Assembly (NCBI GenBank): GCA_002633025.1 | Contig: NMRB01000111.1 | Location: 369,606 to 433,605, forward strand | Direction: 5' to 3' | DNA: 64,000 bases | Source: Notospermus geniculatus | Lineage: Eukaryota; Nemertea; Pilidiophora; Heteronemertea; Lineidae | Shown here: positions 1 to 10,159 of the stretch, one piece after another | How positions within the stretch are numbered: position 1 is the stretch's first letter | Layout: the number at the start of each line of letters is the position of its first letter | Translations under genes and position numbers: made by a program | Notes under the pieces: generated by a model | Databases searched by the model: none | What the model was told of the DNA's origin: nothing | The model's input: the letters and a program-made list of their open reading frames with translations, nothing else

Positions 1-225
1 GACTTTGACCTGGTAGAGCAGGTGGCAAAGCCAGAAGTTGGAGGAGACATTGACCTGGTAGCAGGCAGCACCACCAGTTTGAGGAGACTTTGACCTGGTA
101 GAGCACACGGAAGAGACTTACATTTGTAGACCTAGTAGAGCAGCACACGAGCATACTTGGACCTGATAGAGCAGGCAGCACCACCAGTTGGAGGAGACTT
201 CTTAGGTTCCAACAGAAAGAGGACA
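1..225. repeat. Degenerate tandem repeat at window start
   Basis: The phrase GACCTGGTAGAGCAG and close variants recur about every 50-65 bases, with linker text such as GCACCACCAGTTGGAGGAGA between them. About four imperfect units are visible and the array probably continues upstream of the window. No coding frame is apparent. Confidence 0.75.
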
Positions 226-798
226 ATGTTGACCTATTCTCTCTGAATTATGGCACGGCTATTTTAAGATCGGGAAGTTGGGAAACAGCAGTCGACTGCC
301 TCCAAAACTGGGTGTGGTCGTGATCATGACGTCTTGACTCATCCACTTACCACAGTCTTCATGTGGTCACTGAGTTATTGAGTGAGACAATTGATAGTTT
401 CTATTCCAGTGAGTCGCCACTGATAAGATTAACTGTCTAGTGATGCAGAAGACAACTTGTAATTGTATTGGCAATCTGGTTGGAGAAGCTGCTCTGGGTG
501 ATCCATTCAATGCTGGTCTGACATGGTGACAATATGCCTCGCATGTCAATAGGGTAGAATAGCAGACAAGCAAGGGGTAAAGATTAGGGGAGTAAAGTGT
601 TAACACAGTTTAGCGTCATCATGAAATGGAACTGTGAATCTGTATATTAGCGTGACTGTTCCCATGGGGTCGTTGCACTCATCAATAGATTCCAGAGACC
701 ATAGATTCTACCCGAAGACCTGGGAACATCCAACGTCATGATCGATTCATGAAAAATCTTTCCACGTGTCGTGATTCTCTTTCAATATTTTTTTTCAG
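226..798 (+). other. Non-coding DNA upstream of first coding exon
   Basis: No gene is seen here. The stretch ends in a strong polypyrimidine tract and AG at 797-798, a splice acceptor. An upstream 5' untranslated exon of the SRRM2-like gene is therefore expected, either in this stretch or before the window; I could not place it. A minus-strand frame of 79 codons at 367-606 has no recognisable features. Confidence 0.6.
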
Positions 799-813
799 GC
801 AGCAAGGCTCACC

Positions 814-1052
814 ATGTATAACGGCATAGGTTTGAACACCGCCAGGGGCAGTGGCACCAACGGCTACGTCCAGCGGAACTTGTCATTGGTAAGAAAGCAC
901 AAGGATCGCCAAGACTACAAGTCAGACGAACAGTTGGCCCAGTTGGATCAGCAGATGAACAAGAAGCCAAACACAGAGATCCTGGACCATGAGAGAAAAC
1001 GGAAAGTTGAGCTCAAGTGTATGGAGATGAAGGAACTGATGGAGGAACAGGG
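814..1052 (+). CDS. SRRM2-like: SRRM2-like splicing factor, first coding exon
   Basis: This exon encodes the N terminus of a serine/arginine repetitive matrix protein (SRm300 family), a nuclear spliceosome component. In the yeast relative Cwc21 the matching domain binds Prp8 and Snu114. The exon runs from the acceptor AG at 797-798 (start 799) to a GTAAGG donor at 1053. The ATG at 814 is in strong Kozak context (CACCATG). The 79 full codons begin MYNGIG and contain GSGTNGYVQRNLSLVR (about residues 12-27), near-invariant in animal SRRM2. They continue into the cwf21 motif with ILDHERKRKVELKCME (about residues 55-70). The last codon is split GG|G across the intron to make glycine, and the next exon continues in frame. 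The long RS-repeat part of the family is not in the window. The exon could belong to an undivided invertebrate Srrm2/3/4 ancestor rather than to SRRM2 strictly; family assignment is very secure. Confidence 0.96.
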
Positions 1053-1369
1053 GTAAGGAGAATGTGAAACTTGAATTCAGGAGTAAGCCCATTCCACAAT
1101 AGTCTATCTGATCCAACTCATTCTTATTTGTCCATCTCGTAATGATGGGAGACTTTTGCAAACTGATCAGTCGTTAACCGAGGGTATCCAAACTGTGCAA
1201 CAAGCTGGAGCCCATTTATTGACCCAAGCAGAGTTATGACTTTCGCCCACCATGTTATCAGGTGGGAACCTGTCAGGACATGCAACCCTCAGAAGACCAA
1301 TGTGGAATTGGCACCCTGTGGCCCTACTTGCGAGACTTTGCTGAACTCTTTTATTTGACCATCTTACAG

Positions 1370-1480
1370 GTATGAACCAGAAGAAATAGAAAAGAAAGTG
1401 ACAACTTTCCGTAAGATGCTGATGCAGAAGGAAGAATCAAGTGACAGGGTTGTTGAGAAGGATGAATATGGAAGACCAAT
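1370..1480 (+). CDS. SRRM2-like: SRRM2-like splicing factor, second coding exon (end of cwf21 region)
   Basis: This exon continues the frame of 814-1052 after a 317-bp intron. The acceptor is a pyrimidine-rich tract ending TTACAG at 1369 and the donor is GTAAGT at 1481. The first base completes the split glycine codon. The next residues, YEPEEIEKKVTTFRKMLMQK, match the position and pattern of the second half of the vertebrate SRRM2 cwf21 motif, a predicted helix of alternating charged and hydrophobic residues. It is followed by a charged linker ending DEYGRP plus a split codon AT|n. The exon is 111 bases. In family members the next exon begins with a short conserved helix and leads to the RS-rich body. 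I looked for that exon downstream and did not find it, so the following intron is either very long or the exon is too short to see by eye. Confidence 0.93.
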
Positions 1481-3500
1481 GTAAGTAAACCACAACCAAC
1501 TTATCTTTCTCTCTTTACATGTCGTGTTCAATGAATCTCTGCTTTAGTTCCTTTGACAACAGATAGATGGAATCTGTGTGTTGTCAGTCTCTCCTGCTGT
1601 GTTGAAATCAATACAAGCATTGAAATCAATACAAGCATTGAGGAGAGTTGTGTCAGAATTACAGATGGGGGCAGCACCTCCCAGTTGGATGCTTACTGAA
1701 TCTCAGCTAGTTTCTCTGGTAACCAATAGATAGAGATACTCTACATGACAATGTAGCTGCAAAACTATGGCCCGTGTTTTGGAAGCCTCCTTAACTCTGA
1801 CCTCCACTTCAATTCAACCTTTTGTGGTCTGCCCCGCAAACAATAGCTAAATGTTAACTTTTTAAAGTTAGGAAGCTTCTAGAATACGGCTCTATAACTT
1901 CACTCAGTCATCAGAAAGTGCCCAAGAAAATGCAGCAGGGAATTCAGTCCTTTATGGTCCCGATACAGGGTGGCAAAGAAGAATATTGACTTGAAATTTC
2001 AAAAATCGAAAGCCTACATACCAGTCTTCCCTTCTGACTTTCCATATGGACACTTGTGTGTGAGCTCCCAGCACTACCACATGTGACTGACTCGGATCTG
2101 TGCTTCTGCCCCTGACACACACAGTGTCACTCATTAGAAGGCTATTACATGAGCTTCGACTACACTCATTAATCCCTTTTAATTCAGGGATTAATTCATC
2201 TGATATGTAGAGTTCAATGACTTTTCTAATGCATTGTTCATGAATAATAGTTCTGGGTCCCCTTTCATACACGTTGGCTTGGAAGTGAAGAAAAATCTGA
2301 AGAAAAAGTCAGAGTAATCACGACTTGACAGATGTCAGTCAAATTGTATTCAGGTTCATACAGACTGTTTGTGTTGGACAAAATGAAGGGTGAAACTGAA
2401 AGGCATTGCCTGTCCGCCCTCACTCGTAGACGTTGGACAAAAGAGTCCAGCAAGCCACACGTGGACTTGGTGTGGATATTCTGTTCTCTTGGCGACCACC
2501 CCACATGACTAGGACTGGATACGGCGTACTCCTGTCCTTGGCCAGTACTTTCCTTCAACTCTTGGAGGGGGTCTTTGTTCCAATGATTGTTCCAATGATC
2601 TTGAAACAATCAATCAATGGCAAATATTCCAAAAAATCAACGAACTTTTGACTGATTTGATGGATGTATGAGGGATCATAAAGAGCCCTAGAGACAGATT
2701 AAAAAGTTCCTCTGAGTTGTTTACTGTGAGTGTGATGTATATTTTGCATCAAAAAATCCAAACACCGAATTTGTGTTTTGGCTTTGGGGTGTGCCAGGTT
2801 AGTTTTACCACTGTTATTGGAAGCCACTCAACTTTGGCATTAATCAAAACGTATTCACCCATAAAACATTCAAATAATCAATAGTATGTATTTGATATTT
2901 TTAAGGCAAAACACATTAAGTTTATATCGGGCAATAATGAGGGAATATCGGGAGTTTAACAGTGTCATCAGGCTGCTGGCAACAACTGGAGGAGACACCT
3001 TGAAATATCACTATCAAGGCCTAGCCTGCGGTCACTTTGCCTTCAGAGAACGTAGGCCGAAGCATAAACAATATGAACGCTAGTTCAAGATGGAGAAGAA
3101 CAAGCATCATCGAGATGAATTGTACCGTTACCACGGTTTGCGACACGAGAATATGTTGGAATGGAAGGGTCAACATTTTACACACTTGACCAGAACAAGT
3201 TGAAGGTCATACTCCGGGCTATTATCATGCACTGGGGAGAGAAATGTACTAATCATATGCTAGAATGGATGTAAGACTCCAGCAAGTCTGAGATGGGATA
3301 ATTGTGCTGGATTTTAACCAATTGTTTTACAACACTGCTTGTCATGAGTGGCTATACTGGGTGAAGAGTGATTGATTCAGAGAATTGTGAACATACCGGG
3401 TAGATGTAGCAAACCAAAGACCCTCAAAGACATTGTCCTTCCCTGCCCAATTACCAGTAGCTTTGTTTTCACTTGTGACAGCATACAACAAGGGCCTTCT
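1481..3500 (+). other. Start of long intron, no gene seen
   Basis: The intron starts with a canonical GTAAGT donor. It holds a small direct duplication of an 18-base block (about 1604-1640, TGAAATCAATACAAGCAT twice). Frames of 65-114 codons occur on both strands (for example 1952-2272 minus and 2265-2609 minus) but show no domain, low-complexity signature or splice support, so I treat them as chance. Confidence 0.6.
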
Positions 3501-3502
3501 GA

Positions 3503-3620
3503 ATGGGCTGTCAGAGGGGTGTAGTGGAAACAGCTGTGTCTATCACCTGTGAGGTCATGGGTTTGATTCCAAGTCCAAGTAGTATGCAAGGGTACAGAAC
3601 CCCGGCACAATTTTCCCACA
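3503..3620 (+). mobile_element. tRNA-derived SINE-like copy
   Basis: A box-A-like sequence (GGGTGTAGTGG) and a good box B (GGGTTTGATTCC) are spaced as in a tRNA gene. They are followed by a tail containing GGCACAATTTTCCC, which resembles the GGGCACTCCAGTTTCC tail of the minus-strand copies at 8313-8449 and 26717-26809. The head also matches the copy at 8912. This shared head and tail supports one old SINE family rather than a functional tRNA gene. Ends are approximate. Confidence 0.6.
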
Positions 3621-5569
3621 AGACAAAGCAGAGGCTTCTGTGCTCAATAGAATACACTGTCAGGCAAAAAATGCCGATTTTGCATCAGCCACGTCAGATG
3701 ACATATTCAGTTTGTGTCTACTTTGAGACAAGAACTAGAAAGCTGAAGCAGGGCCGGGGCCAATGGTGAAATTCTCTCAGGCAGGATTTATCGGTAACTG
3801 CATTTCAATCTTTTGTTCATTTCCTTTTCAACTTCATCAAGACCACCCTCATTTCCTCCACAGCTGATGAGCTCCTCCCTTCTCAATCTCATGGGAAATC
3901 AACAGCATTTAAGTTACGGTGGGATCAATTCATTGCCATGGTCCGCAACCTGCAGAGGCATCTTAGTAGAAAAAAATCAACGTGTACATACATTTCTCCA
4001 AGTCTCATTTGCAAATATTTCACTTGAATGGATCTTTGTTAGGTTCTGAGACCTAGAAGGTCAACGTCTCAACATATAAGTTCTTTCAGAGGCATTATTT
4101 GAAGTATTTACCCCGTAAACAGTCGAAGTTCGTTCTTTGGTACTCCTTCAACAGTTATGGTCAGCACAAATTTCTCTCAACATATATCATGGTTTATTCA
4201 GCACCTAGCTGCATCGTGTGTTATCAGGGAGGGTTTTTTAGCACTCGCTCCCCTCTGTCAACACAACATGACAAAGAAGGGTAGATGAGCCAAAGACAGT
4301 TGCAGTGAAGACACGCAAGCGAACTAGAAAAGAGTAGTGTAGCCTACATCCTGTGGCTACAATTTATAAAGATATCAGATCCAAATTCGGTAACTTAGAC
4401 TTCCCAAAAAGCGCAGAAGTGTATCAGATTCTCCTTCTAATGTGACTCAGGTTTTACTGATGTAAGTAATGAAATGCCTTTTTTTTCTAAACAAACTGCA
4501 GGCTATCGCCAACTTAACGGCATGTGACATTGTTAAGTTACGTAAATTCCCCATACATTGGAATCGATTTCCTAACAGTAGATGTTTTTGCCTGCGGGAG
4601 ATGGGGAATTCTGCATATATGAAACCAAACTGAAACCTGAGGCATTTCGAATACGCATCTATTTCAATTTACTTTCTGACTAAGTTAGTAAATTTTTAAT
4701 TCGACCTGGAAAAGGAATATATGCAAGCAACATCTAGATGCAATGTACAGTATATAAAATGATACAAATAACTAGGCTGTATAACCTTCTAGGGATTCAG
4801 TTTATGATAAAAACAGGAAACTTCAGATAGGAGAAACATTGAAAAAGATATCTGGGTTTTCGCTGGGGGTGAAAATGTGAATCCTTTGTTGCTCAAGTCA
4901 GTAGTCTATGTGGGCTTGGCCTTGTAATGCAACCGTTGTACTTTTGAAGTGCATTCAAAGTCACTTGGGACAAACCCTTCATAAAATGGAAAAGAAAATC
5001 ACCAAAATACACAGTGTTCTCCAACAGCATATACACTGTATGATTTCAATACCAAAGAACCAAATAACAATTTTTGGAACTTATCTTACCTGATTATTGC
5101 CAAAAAATGGGCAAAAAATAATGTAATCCCAAAATATCAACTGCCATTTGAGGCATTTCAAATTACTTGTAGTTGTTGTTGGGGTAAGGCCTGGGAGGAC
5201 CTCCTTCCACCCCTGCCTTGCTTTGGAAATTCAAACCTTGAAGACATATCAAGCAACACCCTAAAAACATCTTTATAAGGGATGTCAGGAGAGATAGCAT
5301 GCTCTAGGCACATGGACCCTTTGGAAGGGGAAATGAGAGTCAATCAATCTCCATAGCCTGTCTTCTCAGTGCCTTCTCTCCACCCCCACCCCCCTCCGAA
5401 ACTGCTCCACCTGAACCCTCTGAAGCCAGAGACAGAGCTGTCACAGGTTGATCTACTGGTTAGTTCAGTCAGGGAATACAGATGGCAGCACCGTATAGCA
5501 AGTCCAAGGCTTCTCAATTCCTTCAGATCAGGGTTGGTTTGCTGGACTTGTGCCTGCCAGTAGTGCCAC
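3621..5569. other. Unassigned non-coding stretch
   Basis: No gene, clear repeat or RNA is recognised. The sequence is moderately AT-rich with scattered short frames of about 60-90 codons that lack any recognisable motif. Confidence 0.5.
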
Positions 5570-5574
5570 CTGGT

Positions 5575-5718
5575 CAGTGTTTCCGCCAGAGGGGGACAGG
5601 GGGGTTTTGTCCCCTCCTTTAAAGGTCAAAATTAGTGAAAATTTGTGTTTTTGACCAAGAATTGTCAAATTTTCTCCTTGCCCCCCCCCCCTTGAAAAAA
5701 TTCCTGGCAGGACCACTG
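5575..5718. mobile_element. Short inverted-repeat transposon with 5-bp target duplication
   Basis: The 144-bp element starts CAGTGTTTCCGCCAG and ends CTGGCAGGACCACTG, giving imperfect terminal inverted repeats. It is flanked by identical CTGGT at 5570-5574 and 5719-5723. Interior G and C runs mirror each other. It has no coding capacity. The 5-bp duplication and CAGTG ends fit a non-autonomous cut-and-paste element; I cannot name the superfamily. Confidence 0.7.
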
Positions 5719-5723
5719 CTGGT

Positions 5724-6806
5724 CCAGGTCAAAATCATGTCCCAGTCCCTAATAGTTTATTAGCAGAGTTGATAAATTGCAATATCAAAAATTGTTGTGG
5801 AAGTCTTGAGTAGACACTAAACCAGAGAAGTTCCTTGACTTCAAAAGAAATGTTGAAATTTCTGTTTAAACTGTATTATTATTTGAGAATCAATTACCAT
5901 TACAGTGGAAGGACCAGGCCTCACAAAGCTGGTGATACAGTTACCCCTCTCAGAAATAAACTTACAAGTTTTCTTCCACAAGGATGACTTTGCTGTGATA
6001 ACTGAATGATGAGTAAGTAGAAGAGGGTCAGGAAGACCATTCATCACATTTTTAAAACCCAATCAAATTGTTCCATCTGATGAATTCTATAACTACAAGT
6101 AGATGTAAAATACTAAAAGCTGTCCAAATCTTGCAATATCAAATTTTAATAGATGAATGGCGTGGCATTAACAACCAACCTTTATTGGAAACGACCAGGC
6201 TATTAACGCGGCTGTAAATCAAACATGACAGCGGAGACAATTTTAATTTGAAAAATCACCGAATTCTCTTCTCCCCTGATGTGAAATTTGCCCAATATGG
6301 TCACAGACCAGCACCGAAGCATAAAAAATAGAATCAGGATGTAATGAATTTTATAGATCTTAAGTTGGATGAGGATGAAATAATCTGAAATGTAGAATCT
6401 ATGACAAGGGGACTATTTATCATGGAGGTAATGTCGTTTAGAACGTCCTTTGGACATAAGACATGTAAGAGGAAGACGGGCGACTTCACAAAATTATGAA
6501 AACTTGATGTTAAAGGAGCATGGTATTGCCACTTTTTCTCGCGCCGGCACCATTTCGCCACTCTCCAACCCAGGGACTGACAAAATTTAATCACATAAAA
6601 ATTTGAGTATTTTGCTCTCAGATGCCGGGAAAATGCATCTAAAACTACCGGTACTTAAATTGTCAAATTTTTCTGGGGGAGGGCCCCCACACCCCCTTTG
6701 GGCTTCGCGCTCTCAGTGCTCACCACCTCCGTCGAGCTACACCCACCTTTCTGTCAACCCTGCATCCGACCCTGGCATGTATGCTTCTGCAATATTTTGA
6801 GAACTA
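5724..6806. other. Unassigned non-coding stretch
   Basis: No gene is seen. The minus-strand frames at 5841-6062 and 6334-6594 (73 and 86 codons) have no recognisable domains. A G/C-rich run of Gs and Cs lies near 6670-6700. Confidence 0.5.
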
Positions 6807-6984
6807 CAGTGGAACCTCCCTTAGCGGACACCTCTGCCAGGAGGACACCTCTCTATTAAGGACACCAAAGTTCAGTCCCAAATTGACCGTTTCTATTCAT
6901 TTTGACCTCTGTAATCAGGACACCTCTCAATTAAGGACAGCATTTGTCAGTCCCAGAGGTGTCCTTAATAGAGATGTTCCACTG
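6807..6984. mobile_element. Tc1/mariner-pogo type MITE flanked by TA
   Basis: The 178-bp element begins CAGTGGAACCTCCCTTAG and ends GAGATGTTCCACTG, and is flanked on both sides by TA (6805-6806 and 6985-6986). Inside, AGGACACCTCTC-like text repeats in both orientations. The TA duplication and CAGTGGAAC terminus are typical of pogo/Tigger-like non-autonomous elements. It has no transposase frame. Confidence 0.85.
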
Positions 6985-6986
6985 TA

Positions 6987-7525
6987 CTGAATAGAGGTAA
7001 AGTCGTGCAGTATTACTCCTGGAATGTTGTGATATGTAGAACGTAACACATCAAAGGCAATTTTTTCCAAATAACACAACAGAAAGATGTTCATTTTCCT
7101 CTGAATCTAAAAATAGGGATCACACATTAGTTGATTCTGCGCTGATTTTTGGAACCACATGTTCTACAGAAATGACAGGTTTGTCATTAAAAAGGTGAAC
7201 TGACTAGATAACCATGACTGGTTTGTGTGTCACCTCACAGGTGTCGTGATGACACAAACGATTGTCCATAGTTTTAACGGCTCAATTGCCCGTAGCAAAT
7301 GAACCTGTGTGAGAAAACTCCACAAGAAGTGACTTGGAGATACCAACTCTTGCATCAAAATCTGGCTCATTCTTTCTGACACGACAGTAGAATGATGAAA
7401 AGGCAACCAGCAATGTGACTTGACTGGCCTACATCAAAAATATCGTTTTTTGCCTATATGCACAAGAATTGTGAAAGCTGTGCAGGTCATGAGACATTGA
7501 AGTGATCAGACTTCCTTTGCAGCAT
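6987..7525. other. Unassigned non-coding stretch
   Basis: Nothing recognisable is seen beyond a short hairpin-like block around 7220-7260 (GTGTGTCACCTCACAGGTGT). No coding frame stands out. Confidence 0.5.
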
Positions 7526-7779
7526 CCAGTGGCAGATCCAAGGAACCCCCCCCCCGTTCAGCCGCCAAGGAGCACAAATTTTGGAAGGCATATAATTAAT
7601 CAGACCCCTGATTTTCGTTAAAAAAAAGAAAGTTCAATTTGGCCTGCCCATGTGCCAAGAAATCGCATTTCCGGCACTTTTACCCCAAAATGTTTGGGGC
7701 TTTGCACCTTCAGCACTCAGGGAATGGGGGTTGCCCATTCCACGCCCCTTCGTTCAGCAACTCTTGGATCCGCCACTGG
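7526..7779. mobile_element. Inverted-repeat element with CCAGTGGCRGATCCAAG ends
   Basis: The left end CCAGTGGCAGATCCAAG and the right end CTTGGATCCGCCACTGG are inverted copies with one mismatch. Nearby blocks (a C-run followed by GTTCAG; CGTTCAGCAACT) extend the similarity. The element is 254 bp and non-coding. A clear target duplication is not visible. Confidence 0.7.
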
Positions 7780-8312
7780 TATCTAGTAGCCTTTCCCTTA
7801 GACCCTATGTTCGTTAGACTGATCAGGTATTACATCAGTTGAATTCTCAATCTCGACACAGGGTGACAGGAACCCTGGTATCCTCTCTAACGTATCCTTA
7901 GGGACTGTGCTCTCATATGAAGTAATATGTTACATTTTTTAAATGTCAATTTTTTTCACGACAGAACTTTGAAATAATTACCCAACCTTCAATAATCTGA
8001 TGAAATGGAAAGAAGTATTTTCCTCCTTTTTAAGAGCAGGTGTATTTTCTTTGAAGTTTGAGTGGTGTATTTACTCATGTTATCCTTTGTTCAATCTTTC
8101 TATGTCATTTGCTGCTTTGAAGTGTCAGTTGAGAATATTCAGGGCCCCTGACTTTGTAGCTGCATGAACATACAGGATCAACTTTTTTCGAATCGTGGGC
8201 GTAAATCGTATTCTAAAATGGAAGGACAATCACCTTTAAAGATATTGAATTGAGAACAGAGTGCAAAAAATAGGCATCATTGTCTCTTTTGACAATATTG
8301 GGCGGATACATA

Positions 8313-8449
8313 GCAGGGGGAAACTGGAGTGCCCAGAGAAATCTGCGCTGCAAAAGAGCGTCGCCGCCTCTCTTCTTGAACATCGACCCCAGAACCTCAG
8401 AGGTGTAGGTGCTGGTGTTATCATTCCACCACTCTGACCGCCCCTATAG
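8313..8449 (-). mobile_element. tRNA-derived SINE-like copy, minus strand
   Basis: Read on the minus strand it starts GGGGCGGTCAGAGTGGTGG and has box-B-like GAGGTTCTGGGGTCGATG. It ends in TCTGGGCACTCCAGTTTCC. Head and tail match the copies at 3503, 26717 and 43031 in the same order. Confidence 0.65.
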
Positions 8450-8911
8450 CATCATGACACTGGTAGACCCACTTTTCTAGGCGTGCAACTTTATGTCATG
8501 GTGACACCTCTGACAAAAGTGCTCATGCCACATCGCCATTCAATAAATGAAATGTTACCCGGTGCATAACCTCTGAAAGAACCGCTTGTCTTGACGTCAG
8601 AACTTTTAATTTGGAAGTCGTCAACGGAAGATGATTGTTTGATACATGACTTTGCTTTTAGCATGCACCGTGTGTGTGTTCTAACACGTGGACAAGGACA
8701 GGGTGATGAAGTCCTTATTACTTTCTTAATCAACATTGCTCTAGAGCTTTGTTAATTCTCCATTAACGAGTGATAAGTGTCTGATTGAGAGGTGTTCTCT
8801 TGGTTTCATAACATTTCTGATTTCAGCACCCGTATTGTGCTCAGGTGTGAAAAACTTCAGCTAAATATCCGCCGTCAGATATCCTCTATTAATGAACCAA
8901 AGTGCCAGCAA

Positions 8912-8990
8912 TAGGCTCTCAGAGTGGAGCAGTGAAGTCATGGGTGCATATGTCACCTCGGGGAGTGTGGGTTCATTTCTGCCTACCAAT
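8912..8990 (+). mobile_element. SINE head fragment
   Basis: GGCTCTCAGAGTGGAGCAGTG followed after about 35 bases by GTGGGTTCATTTCTGCC matches the head and box B region of the SINE-like family. The tail block is not clear, so this is probably a truncated or decayed copy. Confidence 0.5.
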
Positions 8991-9017
8991 AATGAAAGGC
9001 AGTGTCGCCACCAGTTA

Positions 9018-9313
9018 CAGTCAGTCGGCCACGGCGGCGATCGCAGCGCCATATGCGCCATTCTCTTGACACGTTTTCAGTGGCGGCGCCTAGCGGGAGA
9101 ACGAATTATGAAAACCCGCCGTTTTCGACGTCCCCTGTTCCGCGGTGAATACCGTGGTTGTAGTGGAATGACACACCCAACATACAACACGAGTTGTGAG
9201 TACACATGCAGAGCTTCGCGTACGTACCTTGTTTGTGGAAAATAACGACGTTTTGAGTGAATTATTAGCAATCTTCGGCTGCAGTAAATTTCGGCAGCTT
9301 CTCGGACGTGCCN
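9018..9313. other. CpG-dense island-like segment between direct repeats
   Basis: CpG dinucleotides are far denser here than in neighbouring DNA, for example CGGCGGCGATCGCAGCG and CGACGTCCC. The segment is bounded by the same ten bases, CCACCAGTTA, at 9008-9017 and 9314-9323. One undetermined base (N) sits at 9313, just before the right repeat. No terminal inverted repeat is seen. It could be an insertion, an unmethylated regulatory patch, or an assembly join marked by the N. Overlapping frames on both strands have no recognisable protein. Confidence 0.5.
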
Positions 9314-9394
9314 CCACCAGTTATGAGAGAGCATGATTAATTACCCAAGACTGACCGCACTTTAGAAGCAAGATTCCATACGCTGAACTAAAAG

Positions 9395-9515
9395 CCAACT
9401 AGAAAACTAAGACCATTCCCGCTTCAAATATAAGACCTTAAGTACAAAACTAAGACCCCACCCCTACAACAATAAGACCTCACCCACTACAAAACAAAGA
9501 CCCCCCTCCTGTTAC
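9395..9515. repeat. Degenerate short tandem repeat
   Basis: Variants of ACAAAACTAAGACCCCACCC recur four to five times with a period of about 25-35 bases (AAGACCATTCCC, AAGACCTTAAG, AAGACCCCACCCC, AAGACCTCACCC, AAGACCCCCCTCC). Confidence 0.65.
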
Positions 9516-9522
9516 AAAGCTA

Positions 9523-9627
9523 CATCCTCCCACAGCAGGGCTTTGGTCTCGTTCCGCTTCATACACTCGCACACCAAGAAAGAGTAGATGAAGATAGTGA
9601 GGTAAAAACCCCTGTGGTGGGAGGATG
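9523..9627 (-). mobile_element. Palindromic MITE family, copy 1 (reverse orientation)
   Basis: The 105-bp copy begins CATCCTCCCACAGCAGGG and ends GGTGGGAGGATG. The GGTCTC-type arm comes first and the GTTTTTACCTC-type arm last, so it is reversed relative to the copies at 15099, 17809, 33740, 49949 and 61389. Confidence 0.8.
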
Positions 9628-9727
9628 AAACTAGAAGACCACACCTGCTACCGAATTTAGGACCCACGTAAGACTATGATAAAGGATGAAAATGATTCAA
9701 TATTCTAGCTGGATGGCGTAATGCTAT

Positions 9728-9843
9728 AGTTGGAGATGAGAACCTCTAGCTTCCACATCTCACAGTTGTATCGATGATACTCTAGGATCTTGGATGAGTG
9801 ACTTGACATGTGTCAAGAGAATCACATGGATGACACTTCCATC
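9728..9843 (+). repeat. Direct repeat, first copy
   Basis: The block containing GATGAGAACCTCTAGCTTCC and TCTTGGATGAGTGACTTGAC recurs at 10034-10151 with a few substitutions and small indels. The copies start 306 bases apart. No coding capacity is seen. Confidence 0.85.
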
Positions 9844-10033
9844 TCAACCACAGCCTCAATCTGAAACTGAATGATGTGACGCCGAGGATGACAGTGACTT
9901 CGAAGACGTTGTGTCAGAGTCGACCATTGCTGAATCATGGACTGCGTCACGTCATCCGGTTTCAGATCAAGGCTGTGGTTGCGATTTCGGCAGAAGTGCG
10001 CAGATCTTCTAATTTGTGAATCATCTATACGTG

Positions 10034-10151
10034 TAGTTGGTGATGAGAACCTCTAGCTTCCACATCTCACAGTTTGTATCGATGATACTCTATAGCATCT
10101 TGGATGAGTGACTTGACGTGTGTCATGAGAATCACACAGATGACACTTCCG
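10034..10151 (+). repeat. Direct repeat, second copy
   Basis: Second copy of the block at 9728-9843, in the same orientation. Differences include GTTTGTATCG for GTTGTATCG and an added TAGC near the middle. Confidence 0.85.
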
Positions 10152-10159
10152 TCACAAGA

